Assembly: GCA_048772705.1 (NCBI GenBank)
Contig: JBLWGC010000182.1
Coordinates: forward strand, 1-64,000
Direction of reading: 5' to 3'
Length of the DNA stretch: 64,000 nt
Source of the DNA: Leidyana gryllorum EB-2025a
Lineage: Eukaryota > Apicomplexa
Position 1 is the first letter of the stretch. Each line of letters starts with the position of its first letter. The notes below the pieces were generated by a model. It saw only the letters and a list, made by a program, of their open reading frames with translations, did not search any database and had not been told where the DNA came from. Position numbers and translations under genes: made by a program. Positions 10,756-21,465 of this stretch are shown here, piece after piece.

Positions 10756-13156
10756 GGAAGCTACGGACCGAAAGATTGTCCATTGCCCACTCTGCCGCCG
10801 GCCGGAAGGAGTCCTGCGCGACAATGATGTAAATGACAATGAAAGGTGTTTCTGAAGGCACAAAACAGTGCTGACGGAAGGCACTATCCCCCAGTAGTAG
10901 AATGACGCGGACTGGAATAACGGTCCACTTTCGCTGAGCAAAGAGAACCCACATCAACTCAACCCGATAAATCCTTAGATAGGGCAGCATGACTGAGGAC
11001 AATCGGAATCAGAGCTGTGTGACAGCAGAGAATATCATTGTGGGCGAAGCAGCTACACGGTGTCTAACCCTAAGCCAACACCCGACAAAGAAAATTTGTA
11101 AAACCGCCCGTAGCCTTCCTCCCCCCCTCTCCAGACTTTCCCCCTAACACTTCACCGTCCATTGCTTCCCAAACACAATGCCAAGAAATCCTCCCGACGC
11201 CACAGAACGGTCAACTATCGGTATTGATCAATTAACCTCGCGATTCCCTTTAACATCTCGTTCTCAAGACCTGTGTGTGGATAACAGATTGTCCCTTCTC
11301 CACCACCACGAGCGTAGTCGTGTACGTGTCCAGCAGGAAACCCGCATTGTGTGTCTGCAAGACAGGAGGTGTTGGGCCTATTGTGAGGGCCGTTGCACGC
11401 GAAATATCCGAGTGTTGTAGCCGGGTCTCAAGGGGGGATATAGTATACGGATGCCTCTTCTTCTGCATCACGGGGTACGCTTCGGGTGTGACAATTATGT
11501 TAGGTGGGCTGCTATCTACCTGCGCCGGAGCGGAGCAGTTGGGTACTTAGTCGAGAAATCTAGTGGACGGGGATGGGTAGCTTTTGCGCTGTACACACAC
11601 TTTTACAAGACGGTCCTCCTGATCCCAGCAAATTTCATACTATTGAAAACGATACCTCACTGATCTGTTCGGACTGAAAACGGAAGACTCGAAGAAGAGT
11701 ACACTGTACGTTAGAGTGACTTGACGGGGCGAAGTGATATACAGTTTAGGGAGGCCGGCAACTATCTTCTCTCTACGTTGACCGACGACTGACTGATTAT
11801 GGCCATATCGGTTAGCCAAAGTCTCATTCGTCGGCCAAAGTCTCAATCGCTACTTTCTCTGAATCATCACCGTTCGCACTCGGCTGCGGTGAACTACCAT
11901 GCCCTCAGGCACGAGAGATTTCCAGGATGCGCTGTGGTGGACCTTCCAGCGACCAATCTCACCCTGGGATCATTTGTGGGGTCGAAACTTCGCGGGGGAT
12001 TGTAGCGTGATTTACAGCCGAACAGACTTTTCACTTTCAGACGGAACCAATGAGCATCGGGTATCCTAAACCCACCGACAGCCGAGAGGTCTCACGGCAT
12101 GCCATGCATGTTATGAAAGAACCAATGTCACTGCAAGCGGTGGGCATAGACGTGGTGGGTCCCTGAGAACGTACATCACGAGACTGCACTGATTTTGCTG
12201 CGAAATCGGGTGGGTTGGATGGGCAAGTTCGTCCAAGTCCGCACACCAAATTACGCCTTCAAGAACCCATACCACTCGCAGCGAACGTTCTTGGACAAAC
12301 TCGTCCCCCCCGAATGGAGGAATCGATAACGGAATCTTTCATCACATCACATCACATCACATCACAATGGCCTTTGAGGCTGCAGCACTTCAATCAGTGC
12401 ACACATTACATTGTGCGTCGATCCCGAGTACAAACTATTTGACGGAACGGGCACCCCCTTCAACGAGACACAGTCAATTACCGAAGTGTGTCAGAGACAG
12501 TAACAACGTCCATTCGAACCTGAAAAGTCTAAAAAAATCACAGCGACTGTGCTTCAAGGGATCTGTTCTTCAGTCCACCGCACTGTCTCAGCAGAAATAC
12601 TCTGCAACCAACTCAAACCACGAGGATGACGGCGTCTCGAGTCCTAGTGCGACACTTGGATGAGCGAGAGGGACTCGAGACTGCTGAGTGGTGACGGAAA
12701 ATCGGCCTTTAGAAGGCGAGTGGAGCCTGAAGTAAGCGCGACCGGTTGTTTACAATTTCGATGGAGCGCAATGGAGCCTACTAGTCTCAATCTTCCGTAA
12801 AGGCCCAATATGAGCTCTTCACGTCTATCTCTGTACTGTGAATACGATGTTGCAGATGATACGGTCGCGTTCGCGCGAGGGCAGTTCCTCGTGCGCGGAA
12901 TCAGTCCCTCGTGCGCGGAGGCAGTTCCTCGTGCGCGGAGGCAGTTCCTCGTATGCGGAAGGTATGTTGATGTGAGAGTATTGGTGTACCGCAAAGTTGC
13001 TTTTGGGTGCGACTCGCTGTGAGTTTTACCCATCGAGTGCATATCAGCCACGAGGCGCGGATTCGAGCCGCGCTGGCGCGCCGACTTTGACTAGCGGCGT
13101 TTTCTGCGGCCGAGGGTAAGGACAGCGTGATCGTAGAATCAGTTGGGTGTTGCAGA
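10756..13156. other. Decayed repeat region without a clear gene
   Basis: The stretch holds scattered short open frames, none with a convincing domain. Items seen: an integrase-like remnant at about 12130-12340 (one frame reads VGIDVVGP before a stop, close to VSVDVVGP in the 4.3-6.2 kb pol fragment); a five-copy atcac pentamer at ~12340-12366; a satellite fragment at 12536-12697; and a four-copy ~20 bp repeat around tcgtgcgcggaggcagttcc at ~12878-12960. The rest reads as unconstrained sequence. Confidence 0.55.
12536..12697. repeat. Isolated partial copy of the 6.5-9.6 kb satellite unit
   Basis: The segment matches the first ~165 bases of the satellite unit (agcgactgtgcttcaaggga through gagtggtgac), with a few substitutions and small changes near 12640-12660. 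It ends at the same point where the last unit of the main array is truncated (ggtgac). The shared breakpoint suggests that this 165 bp block is itself a mobile or recombining module. Confidence 0.9.
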
Positions 13157-14452
13157 ATGAGCATTACTGCATTGGATAAGTTGCGCGATAGTTTCCCTTT
13201 CAGTTGGAAGGAAGATACATTGCAGCACTTACGCTCCTCATTTCTGTCGCCGTGTACCGCGTGTCGGAATAAACGTGTCGAGGAGGCGCTTGATGATTTG
13301 ACTCGCGATCTACAGAAATACATCAATGAGTGCTACAACAGAGACGTCATACCGGAGCTGGATTCCTATGACTTGGGGGCGTCTCTGTTGAGACGTCTCA
13401 AGCAGAACGTTCGGATGGAGGCGAGATCATTCGGTCTGCGGGGATCAGTGATGAACGGGTTCAAGCAGCTCATCGCAGAGCTGCTGGAGGTCGAGTCGAA
13501 GCTTATTAAGGACGAGAAAAAGTCCTTACGCGCTCCCAACTATATGTATAGCGGAAGCCGTTCGGAGCGACCTCGACTTTGGTTTCTGATCTCCAAAGTT
13601 GAGCCGAGAGGCTTAGACAAGGCGGTTCCGAAAAAGAGATCTTTCTGGCGAAAGTTGTTGCCCTCACGGCGCAGAATTCGGCGGACCCCAAGATTTGGGG
13701 TAATGGACCGAGTTGAACGCGTTCTCAACAAGTATGTAGCCGACTTTGCTGCTTACCGAGATGCGTACAAAGCCCTCTACTATCCTGAACCATCGGAAAC
13801 CGAGCAACTGTTGGCAGACCATGTGAGAAATATGCACTTTTGGCTGAGCAGGTTCGAGCAGCTCGGACGGCAGCTCGGCCTTCCTCATGCGTTGAGGGAT
13901 ACTATAGATCTCGAATGTATCTTAGCGCGTCGGCTGACTCCAGAGTTCCTCCAAAAGATGCGAGATGGCCCAAGCCAGTCTAACTGCCGTGCCTGGCGCC
14001 CCATGTTGGACCCAGTGTTGGTTCACGCGCACTTTAGGGAAGTCGAAGACATTCACAACCCCCGGCCATACTGTGTTAGACCAAGCCGCGTCAAGTGGAA
14101 GATAGATAGCCATATCGCACTTGAGGTGGTCGACCGGCGAAACAGATTGATCGAGAGGTTCGTCTTTGATGTCGAGTGCCTCGATTATGATGCCTATGAG
14201 CCCTGGTGGCCAGGAAAATCATTGCAGAATCAAGCACAGACTCTAAAGGCCTTGACCTCAGACCCTCAGGTCTCGACCGAAGACCTGAGCTGCTCTTCCT
14301 CAGACTCGGACTCAGACTCAGAGCGAGATGACTCGTCCTCACCGCTCCGCCACTCGTCCGCAGAGATGCACTCCTGCTCTGATAGGAAGGACCCTACTTC
14401 AGAATCTACTGCCCCCGAAACACAAAACCCGAATGTGGTGTCTGCACAGTGA
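13157..14452 (+). CDS. Gag-like or unknown ORF with acidic Ser-rich tail
   Basis: The open frame is 431 codons from ATG 13157 (MSITALDKLRDS); an upstream in-frame start at 13127 is a GTG. Residues ~45-125 resemble the C-terminal segment of the ORF at 9997-10755 in length and pattern. A middle basic stretch contains KKRSFWRKLLPSRRR. The C-terminal ~60 residues form an acidic Ser/Asp run (SSSDSDSDSERDD). No catalytic motif is seen. The uninterrupted frame in an otherwise decayed region, and the match to the other ORF, point to a retroelement gag or a captured relative. A host gene cannot be excluded. Confidence 0.5.
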   Translation: MSITALDKLRDSFPFSWKEDTLQHLRSSFLSPCTACRNKRVEEALDDLTRDLQKYINECYNRDVIPELDSYDLGASLLRRLKQNVRMEARSFGLRGSVMNGFKQLIAELLEVESKLIKDEKKSLRAPNYMYSGSRSERPRLWFLISKVEPRGLDKAVPKKRSFWRKLLPSRRRIRRTPRFGVMDRVERVLNKYVADFAAYRDAYKALYYPEPSETEQLLADHVRNMHFWLSRFEQLGRQLGLPHALRDTIDLECILARRLTPEFLQKMRDGPSQSNCRAWRPMLDPVLVHAHFREVEDIHNPRPYCVRPSRVKWKIDSHIALEVVDRRNRLIERFVFDVECLDYDAYEPWWPGKSLQNQAQTLKALTSDPQVSTEDLSCSSSDSDSDSERDDSSSPLRHSSAEMHSCSDRKDPTSESTAPETQNPNVVSAQ

Positions 14453-14827
14453 TATATGTCCGTGTGTCCCAAAGAGGATACGTCCATGACCTCCTTATTC
14501 TATGATAAAAAAGCAACATTGTGAGAAAGAAGGCAAAGACCTTAGCCCATTTATGAATGACTCGATGCTCGATCGGCTGCCAGCAGGGCAGTTCTACAAA
14601 TAGTGAAGCTAACCGTTAGGAATCGGTTCAGGCATTAGTTGTAGCGCATTGGGACTGCTGGTTTTGTCTGATCAGACCCAGGAGGACCACAGCTGTGCTG
14701 CAAGTCAATGGATTTTCTTCAGGTCCCGCAGAAAAATCTGGCAGAAAACGGCCCCGCTCGATCGTGTTTGTTTTCCTTCACCACAGATCGCACTCGCTCA
14801 GATCGCACTCTTTTGACTTCTGACAAG
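14453..14827. other. Intergenic, nothing seen
   Basis: This sequence separates the repeat-rich left part from the ankyrin gene. An open frame continues upstream of 14828 to 14708 in phase with the ankyrin ORF, so a longer N-terminus is possible. It has no motif. Confidence 0.4.
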
Positions 14828-15214
14828 ATGACTTACATGGTGGTTAATCCTGACCTCGACGCCTCGCCTCTCTTCGGGGCAATTTCCGTGAACGATACCG
14901 GGATCATGACCAGTCTGAAAAACCATGACCCTCAGCTTCTGAACAAGAATGATGGTCAGGGCAACACTCCTCTCCATGTGGCTGCTGCTTATGGGGCCGT
15001 CGCGGCCGCAGAGCTTCTGATACAATGGGGGGCGAGCAAACAGCCCAAAAACAACAACGGCGAGACGCCTTTCGAGGTGGCTATGGCCAACGGCCAGCCC
15101 ATGGCATCGGAGTATCTGGTGCCGCCTCCAGGAATATTAGACACCCAATATCGGGTAGCATACAGCCGACATATTGGTACAGTGAGGACGCAGTCGTCAT
15201 CCAGAGCGATCTAA
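14828..15214 (+). CDS. Small ankyrin-repeat protein
   Basis: This single-exon gene encodes 128 residues. The start is placed at ATG 14828 (MTYMVVNPDLD), where the sequence becomes protein-like; an in-frame ATG lies at 14708. Residues ~12-95 hold about two and a half ankyrin repeats: DGQGNTPLHVAAAYGAVAA and NNNGETPFEVAMANGQ match the G-x-TPLHxAAxxG consensus. The last ~25 residues are non-repeat. Ankyrin repeats bind other proteins, and no partner can be inferred. It stands alone on the plus strand, 447 bases from the convergent Ran gene. Confidence 0.8.
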   Translation: MTYMVVNPDLDASPLFGAISVNDTGIMTSLKNHDPQLLNKNDGQGNTPLHVAAAYGAVAAAELLIQWGASKQPKNNNGETPFEVAMANGQPMASEYLVPPPGILDTQYRVAYSRHIGTVRTQSSSRAI

Positions 15215-15661
15215 TACAACGAAGTGCTTCAGTCCGCCCCTCATCACCCTATTGACTTGACAAATTACCGCAGAGGGGTGTGATTGGATTGCACTATTTA
15301 TTGAGCTCTTTTTCTGAGCGGGTCCGATCTGTTTTTCACAGTGGATGGTTCTCTGCCTTTTGACTCGAACAATTTGAAAGTGACCTATTCGTAGATTCCA
15401 GCAAAGTTACCCAATGCATTCTCAAACTTGTACTCAGTCAGTCAGTCAGTCAATGGGACACGAAGCCCCCGTAGCTGTTGTGGGGGTGGGCTGATGGCCG
15501 CGTTAGCATCAATGGGTGGCAGAGAGAAGTTGAGTGTCCCCATAAAGAGAGTGATTGAAGTTCAAAGGTTCGCGGGCCATCAATGTACTTAGAAACACGA
15601 AGCACCCAGTGTGTTGTGGCTGGCTAATGGAGACTTGCTTTTTATGAGAGCGACGAGTGCT
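15215..15661. other. Intergenic, 3' side of two convergent genes
   Basis: Apart from a short gtca microsatellite near 15430-15450, nothing is recognisable. This is the shared downstream region of the ankyrin gene (plus) and Ran (minus). Confidence 0.5.
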
Positions 15662-16377
15662 CTACAGGTTGCAGTCATCATCTTCAATGGCAACTTCTCC
15701 GGCAAGCCGCATTTCCTCTTCAATCTTGGCCCTTTGCTCGTCAGTCATGACAATCTCGGGCTTGTGGGCGAACTCGCCACGGAACTCGAGATCTCTGTGG
15801 TTGGTGAGGGCACGGGCGAGCCATAAGAAGGGCTTCTCGAAGTTATAATTGCTCTTGGCCGAGAGATCGTAGTACTGAATGTTCTTCTTTCGGTGGAACT
15901 GGATGTTCTTGGCCTTCACTGCGCGCTCCTTGACATCAACTTTGTTTCCGACCAGAACGCACGGGATCCCAGGGCAGACACGGTCCAAATCACGGAACCA
16001 TCCTGGGACCGAGCGGTAAGTGACGCGGGATGTCACGTCGAACATGATGATGGCGCAATCTCCACGGACGCTGGAGGAGGGAGGGAGCGATACATTGAGG
16101 CAGCGCTGTCGAAAACCACTTACTAATATCCGTCACGGAGGCCGGAGAACTTCTCTTGGCCAGCGGTATCCCACACATTGAAGACAAGAGGGCCATAGTT
16201 GGTCTCGAATCGAAGAGGATATACATCAGCGCCCAACGTAGGGACGTATTTCTTCTCGAACTCGCCCGACAAGTGGCGTTTTACAAGAGTGGTCTTGCCC
16301 ACTGCACCATCTCCAACGAGCACGAGCTTAAAGGTCGGGATAGTGCTCTGAGCAGGGGGAGCGGCAGCACCTTCCAT
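15662..16377 (-). CDS. RAN: Ran GTPase
   Basis: Exons are 16377-16124 and 16070-15662, with a 53-nt intron (gtaagt...ctccag); the product has 220 residues (human Ran has 216). All G motifs are visible: P-loop GDGAVGKT (residues ~22-29), switch I up to the Thr in VPTLGADVY (~45-53), DTAGQ (~70-74), NKVD in the second exon, and ETSA replaced by [10 protein letters not shown] as in Ran. The effector loop and the acidic C-terminus ending EDDDCNL are typical of Ran rather than Rab. Ran loaded with GTP directs importin and exportin cargo through nuclear pores and organises spindles. No lipidation Cys-Cys motif is present, as expected. Confidence 0.97.
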
Positions 16378-17060
16378 TTTCGATACACTACCAACACACC
16401 CACAGGTTGCTACTGCAAATTTTTTTCTCTCACACTGTCGCTTTTGCGACGGTCCCAGTCGTTTTTGGAGACTCCATCCACCTAACCCTAATCTATCATT
16501 CAGGCTGTGGCGAATGCAATGTCACTCTGAGCTGTGAATAAATGCCCCACTGAAGGAGACATTGCCCCCAATAGCTCCAGGTAGAAACGCAGAACCGATG
16601 CGCACAAGCTTTCAATATTGTGATGCCACTGTTGAAACAGATTCCCACCGACTTCACTCACACCCACTCCCCTCTCACCTTGTCGGCCTTCTCAATCTCA
16701 CTCTGAATGTGGTGTCTTCGTGTTTCGTCGTTCCCAATATACTTTGACGCATGAGTAGGAACCAACCGATACCGAAGCCCCCCAATGTCAGATTGATTCT
16801 GAACCGAATCAAAAACCGCAGAGGCGGGAACTTGTCTGAAGCCAACAGTGAAGCGAAGCGACGGACAACGAGGCACTTTGGGTGAAGAGGCACTTTGGGT
16901 AAAGAGGCACTTTGGGTAAAGAGGCACTTTGGGTAAAGAGGCACTTTGGGTAAAGAGGCACTTTGGGTAAAGAGGCACTTTGGGTAAAGAGGAACTTTGG
17001 GTAAAGAGGAACTTTGAAGACATCCAAATCAGATTAACCAGAACACCAACAAGACAACAG
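16378..17060. other. Intergenic region with a 17-bp minisatellite
   Basis: The region between Ran and the downstream end of the GCN2-like gene has no gene. It carries the 17-bp tandem repeat listed separately. Open frames across the repeat are artefacts, because a 17-bp unit shifts frame each copy and has few stops. Confidence 0.6.
16870..17019. repeat. 17-bp minisatellite, about nine copies
   Basis: Units gaggcactttgggtaaa start at 16870, 16887, 16904, 16921, 16938, 16955 and 16972, followed by gaggaactttgggtaaa at 16989 and a partial unit at 17006. Copies are almost perfect, which suggests recent expansion. Confidence 0.95.
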
Positions 17061-20000
17061 TCACACTGGTAACGGCATCCACTCACTCAGTGTCGCCCCC
17101 GTGAAGTACTTCTTGACTACCCCTCTCACGGTGCAGAGCTCGCGCACTCTGATTGGCCTACAAGGACAACGAGGTCTGTCACCGCCACCCAACATCTGGT
17201 TCACACGTACCACGAATATCAACCAGTCAAAGGGTGTGCCTTGACGCGTGTGCCTTTTGGCACTGCCCAAATCACTATAGGCTTCAGCGCGAACGCACGA
17301 CTGAGAAAGAACAACGACAACGTGTGAGTGTGTGCGCCTGTGTCTCCCTGTGACTTACGGTGACATGTAAGCTCGATAAGCGACTTCGAACAGCGAAAGC
17401 GTATGGAATCAGCTTGACATTCTGATAAACAATCTGAACCATATGGCTACTGGGCTGGTTGGTCGCATGACCAGCCATTATCATTGGATTGAATCTTCGC
17501 AGGATTGGTGGTGCGTATGAGGTCTCAAGAGCCACTCGCCAGTTACACCGAGTCTTCGCTAGTTCTTGAGCCACCATTCCGCTATGTGTGGGGTGTAGAT
17601 TATTTACCGCTTCCAGCCAATTGACACCATCGATCGCAGTGCAGGGAGGGAGTAGTAGGAATGTGTTATCTAACTTGGCGCAGGGGCCGTCAGAGGGGGC
17701 CAGATCTGGGAAGGCCGCCTGTGGTAATGAGACGGACGAGCTTTTCATCCATGTGGTCAAGTCTTCGTTGGACGGAAGGGGTGCTGCTTTACTGCTGCGA
17801 TCATCCTTGACACTTCTTTTCCGTTCTGGGCGTTCCGTTCCGGCTTGAAGTCGTGAGTTGGTACGGGACGGACGGTTAGAAGAGCGTGTCACGGGCGGTT
17901 CTGTGTCATCTTCTTGGTGCATCATCACCTCTCCATCGGTCACAGAGGGCTGACTGCCTGATCTGTTCCGACGGAGGGTGGTGGTAGTGGACTGTTGCAT
18001 AAAGTGATTCCGCCACCTCGTCTTCCACTTGGGATGAGATGCGGTTGTTGTCATTGTCGTATCCACGAGTCGTTGTATGTCGATTTCAACACCAAACGCA
18101 TTCAGCGTTCGACTTGCCGGATTAATGTTTGCAGGGGAAGGTTGTCCGGGGTAATCCTCAGCCATGACGTCATATTGACCTCCAACCGCGATGGTGGAAG
18201 TCTGAGTTTTCAGACGTACGCAATCGAATTGGGCGTGTCTGCTGGTGTTGGGTGGATCAGTTTTGCTGCTGGTGCCACCACCAGCTGTTGCCGTCACCAC
18301 ATAGTGTAGGAACACAAATCCGCGCTCGGAGTTGAACAGCATGGTATCAAAGTCCAGCGAGATCGTAAACAGTACCCGTGTCATCGCGATGCGACCGAGA
18401 GCTACCGCGAGAGTCTCTTCGAAACACTCAATATGGCTCAGCATATCATTCAGAGCAGCAACTTGCGGATCTTCAGATGGCAGCAGCACTGTTTTCCGAC
18501 GTTGCTGAGCGACCCAGTCGGTGGCTTTACCCCTATGATGGAAGAGCGATGTGAGGAGAGACTGGGATTATTAAACGGGGTGCTTACGTGAAGTGTCGCC
18601 ACTCATCGACGAGTTTAGCATATTCGGTGAAATCAGCGCTAATTTTACCGATGGCGATCTCAACTGTGAAGATCTCTCGCAGTCGCTGCTTAAAGGTCTG
18701 AGAATCGTACATTGTAGATCGTATATATGCCCCCAGCGAGGAGGCACTCTCTTCAGGGATCTTCATGAACACTTTGAGTAGCAACGGAACCACAGCGCCG
18801 TAGGTATACACCGACTCTGTGTCACCCAGCCACGGAGTGAATGTGTTTACCATACTCCACAGCACCCGCACGGGTTCAATCTCAAAGAGAACTTCACGCT
18901 GAATTCGATCTTGTGTGTGGCCTACGCGCAACTCGTCAATACGAATCGCCGCTCACCCCGACTTACTCTCTAATGTTCTTTCCATGACGTCCAACTTGCC
19001 AAAGTTCACTACGCTGTCGAAGACGACACGCAGATGTGAGCACGGCTGAGCCCGTTGAGCGTCGGATGGTTGAAAGAGTTTCTTGGTTTGCTGGCGGTAC
19101 ACAGGCTCCACAGCGAAACGTCGGATGACGCTAGCGACTTGAATGGTTGGCAAAGTTGCTTGCATCGACCGCAATAGGCAGTGTGGTAATTCCAAAATCT
19201 CTCCCGTTGGAGTCAGTAGTTGGAATGGCTTCGATGTCGTCGGAGATGATCGATATGGAGGGGGCATCACAATGGGTAAATCGACTTGAATAGCATTCAG
19301 AGTTCGACATAGAGAATTAATATAACTTTTCACTTCGGTGACCACTGCCGATGATGCGATGGGAGGTATCTTATACTGAAGAGCACTTCTGAATCACCCC
19401 AGCGGAAGTTATATTGATGTACTCACCTTTTCCCAAAAGCTTCGACATCTCTGGTCAGCTTCGCAGCGAGCAAATAGAGAATTCAGTAATCTCAACATCT
19501 CATGAGAGTAAGGGTGGGCCATCAGATTCGCCAAAGTCTTCTCCGCCTTACTGACCGTCTGCACAGGAATCGACCGGAGCAACTGGGGGGCGGACAAACG
19601 TTCCGACGGCTCACGAGACAGCAGAGATGCTATCAGTCTCGCTGCCACTTTATCTGTTACGCCTTGCTCCGCGGCGCTTCGACCCTGAGATTCCAACAGC
19701 CGAGTCAAAGTCACATGGCGCTCCATTACAGTCTTCGGGGGAGGCACCAGCATCTCAAAGAGTATAACTCCCAAAGCGAACAGGTCAGCCGCTTGATCGT
19801 ATCCTCCTATAGACCTCTCCACTTCCGGAGCAATGTAGAACTGCGTTCCCACGCCGACTGTCTGACAAGCCGTGTCTTTACTCAACCGAGGTTGGCTGCT
19901 GACCGATGGCCGGGCCACCACATCTGGTTCACGTTCTATGAAGGTACTCAGACCAAAGTCCCCGATCTGAAACAAAGAGATCAAACGAAGATCACCCACC

Positions 20001-21396
20001 TTACCTTTACTGTCCACGACAGCTTTCGTGGATTGTAGTTGGTGCTGTTCTGAGGTTCGCGATGTAACTTGAGAAAGACATTCTCGGGTTTCAAGTCGCG
20101 ATGGACAAAGTGGTGTTCATGAATGAACGCCACCCCTTCACAGATCTGACGGAAACTCTCCCAGACTTTCACAATGTCGCCAGAGAAACTCGACTGATTA
20201 ATGGCTTGCCGCAGCGTCATCCCGTCCACGAACTCCATGGCAATGTACAGATAGCGCTTGACTTGAACACCGCCGGCTACGGGGGTGGTTAACACGTTGC
20301 GAGCGGCTCGGTGAAAGTGTGTCATCGCCCCGTTCACTGGAGTTCGCATCCGCTCTTCACTGCTCGGCTCCGGGGGGTCTCCCGTGCCCCTCAGAAACAT
20401 GACTTCCTGTGAGCTCTCGCTGAGACTTGATGGCGACTGATCTCTCTGATGAGAGGTGAGTCGTTTCGCAGGCGTACTTGCGGCTGCGGGGCGGGGGACG
20501 CAAGATGATCCGGAAGAGGAAGAAGACCCGGAAGAAGATGAGCTCTCATCTGAATCGGACGAGCTTTTCCTATGACGCCTCCGCCGACACCTCGGCGAAC
20601 CTTCCACTGATGATTGTGGCCTTTGCTGCTTATCGACTTTTTTGAGTCGAGGAGGGTCTGCCACTGCGGACAGACTGCTTCCCTCGGCTCTCTCCTCGTC
20701 AGCCCCGGAGCTGATTATAGGGGTGCCTTGAGGCGGAGAGGACGAGATGATCTCCTCGCTGCTGGTATTATCGCTCTCGCTTGCACTGGACGACGAAGAG
20801 GAGGATACACCTTCCGAGCACGAAGCCAACAACTCTTGTCTCAGGAAGGCAGCGAGAGCGGGTTGCGCATGGATCACGCATCCAGACTCAGATCCATCAC
20901 TAGAATGTCCGATACTGCGCTCAGAGGAAAGCAAATGTCGGGAGGATACTCTGGCACTGGATAGGCCACCGCGGGTTGAAAAATAGAAAGGCGTTGATGT
21001 CTTGGGGACCAATGGGGGTGGGACGCGTCGGCTGCTACCCAGCAGGTCGCTAGATGATATGGTCGTGGTTAGGGGTCGTGGGCGTCCCTCCTCGAGCCAT
21101 GCTGAGAAATATCGCACAATGTACTCATGATGCAGACTGGCAAGGTTAGATGCCTCTCGTAGCACAAAGGCATCGGACTCTGGGTCGTTGGAGGAGGGCA
21201 ATGATATACGTTTGACGGCAAAGTAAAGGTCTGTCTCATCTTCATTATGATCCGATTGTAGGGCGGCGTGTCTGCGGAGTCGGCACTTAGCCACCGAACC
21301 GAAACCTCCTGCTCCTATGAAGCCTACCTCCTCGAATTCAGTCTCATATCGGCTCTTCGAAGGGGACTTTCGATTGAGCGGCGCCGACGTGTCCAT
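17061..21396 (-). CDS. eIF2-alpha kinase, GCN2 type (kinase + HisRS-like), lacking RWD
   Basis: Six exons: 21396-20005, 19966-19427, 19375-18967, 18921-18588, 18532-17359 and 17300-17061, giving 1362 residues. The N-lobe has the Gly loop GAGGFGSV (28-35) and Lys62 (FAVKR). A Ser/acidic-rich insert of about 250 residues splits the lobes, as in GCN2 and PERK. The C-lobe has HRDLKPEN (432-439), DFG (467-469, right at an exon border) and APE (~510-512). A histidyl-tRNA-synthetase-like region follows (VGHTQDRIQRE-type motif at an exon junction, VAVGGQYD-like), then an anticodon-binding-like end. GCN2 senses uncharged tRNA and phosphorylates eIF2-alpha. The usual N-terminal RWD domain, which binds GCN1, is absent: only 69 bases separate this start from the upstream gene's stop. 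The exon 3/4 junction uses a 45-nt intron. Confidence 0.88.
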
Positions 21397-21465
21397 ATTC
21401 CCAACTCATTATCTCGTCGCGTTCACCCACCCTGTTTTAGGAGATGTTAATGCATAACTACGCTC

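Noticed and set aside
11178-12010. Genes in short ORFs between the two gag-like ORFs
   Set aside because: Frames of 60-90 codons on both strands overlap each other and lack domains. One YTDAS stretch near 11450 is too short and follows a stop.
13040-13090. tRNA T-loop-like gattcgagcc
   Set aside because: No matching D arm, anticodon arm or acceptor stem can be folded around it.
18922-18966. A 15-nt intron in the GCN2-like gene
   Set aside because: A 45-nt intron with a gtaagt donor and cgtag acceptor keeps frame, restores the HTQDRIQRE segment and fits local intron sizes.
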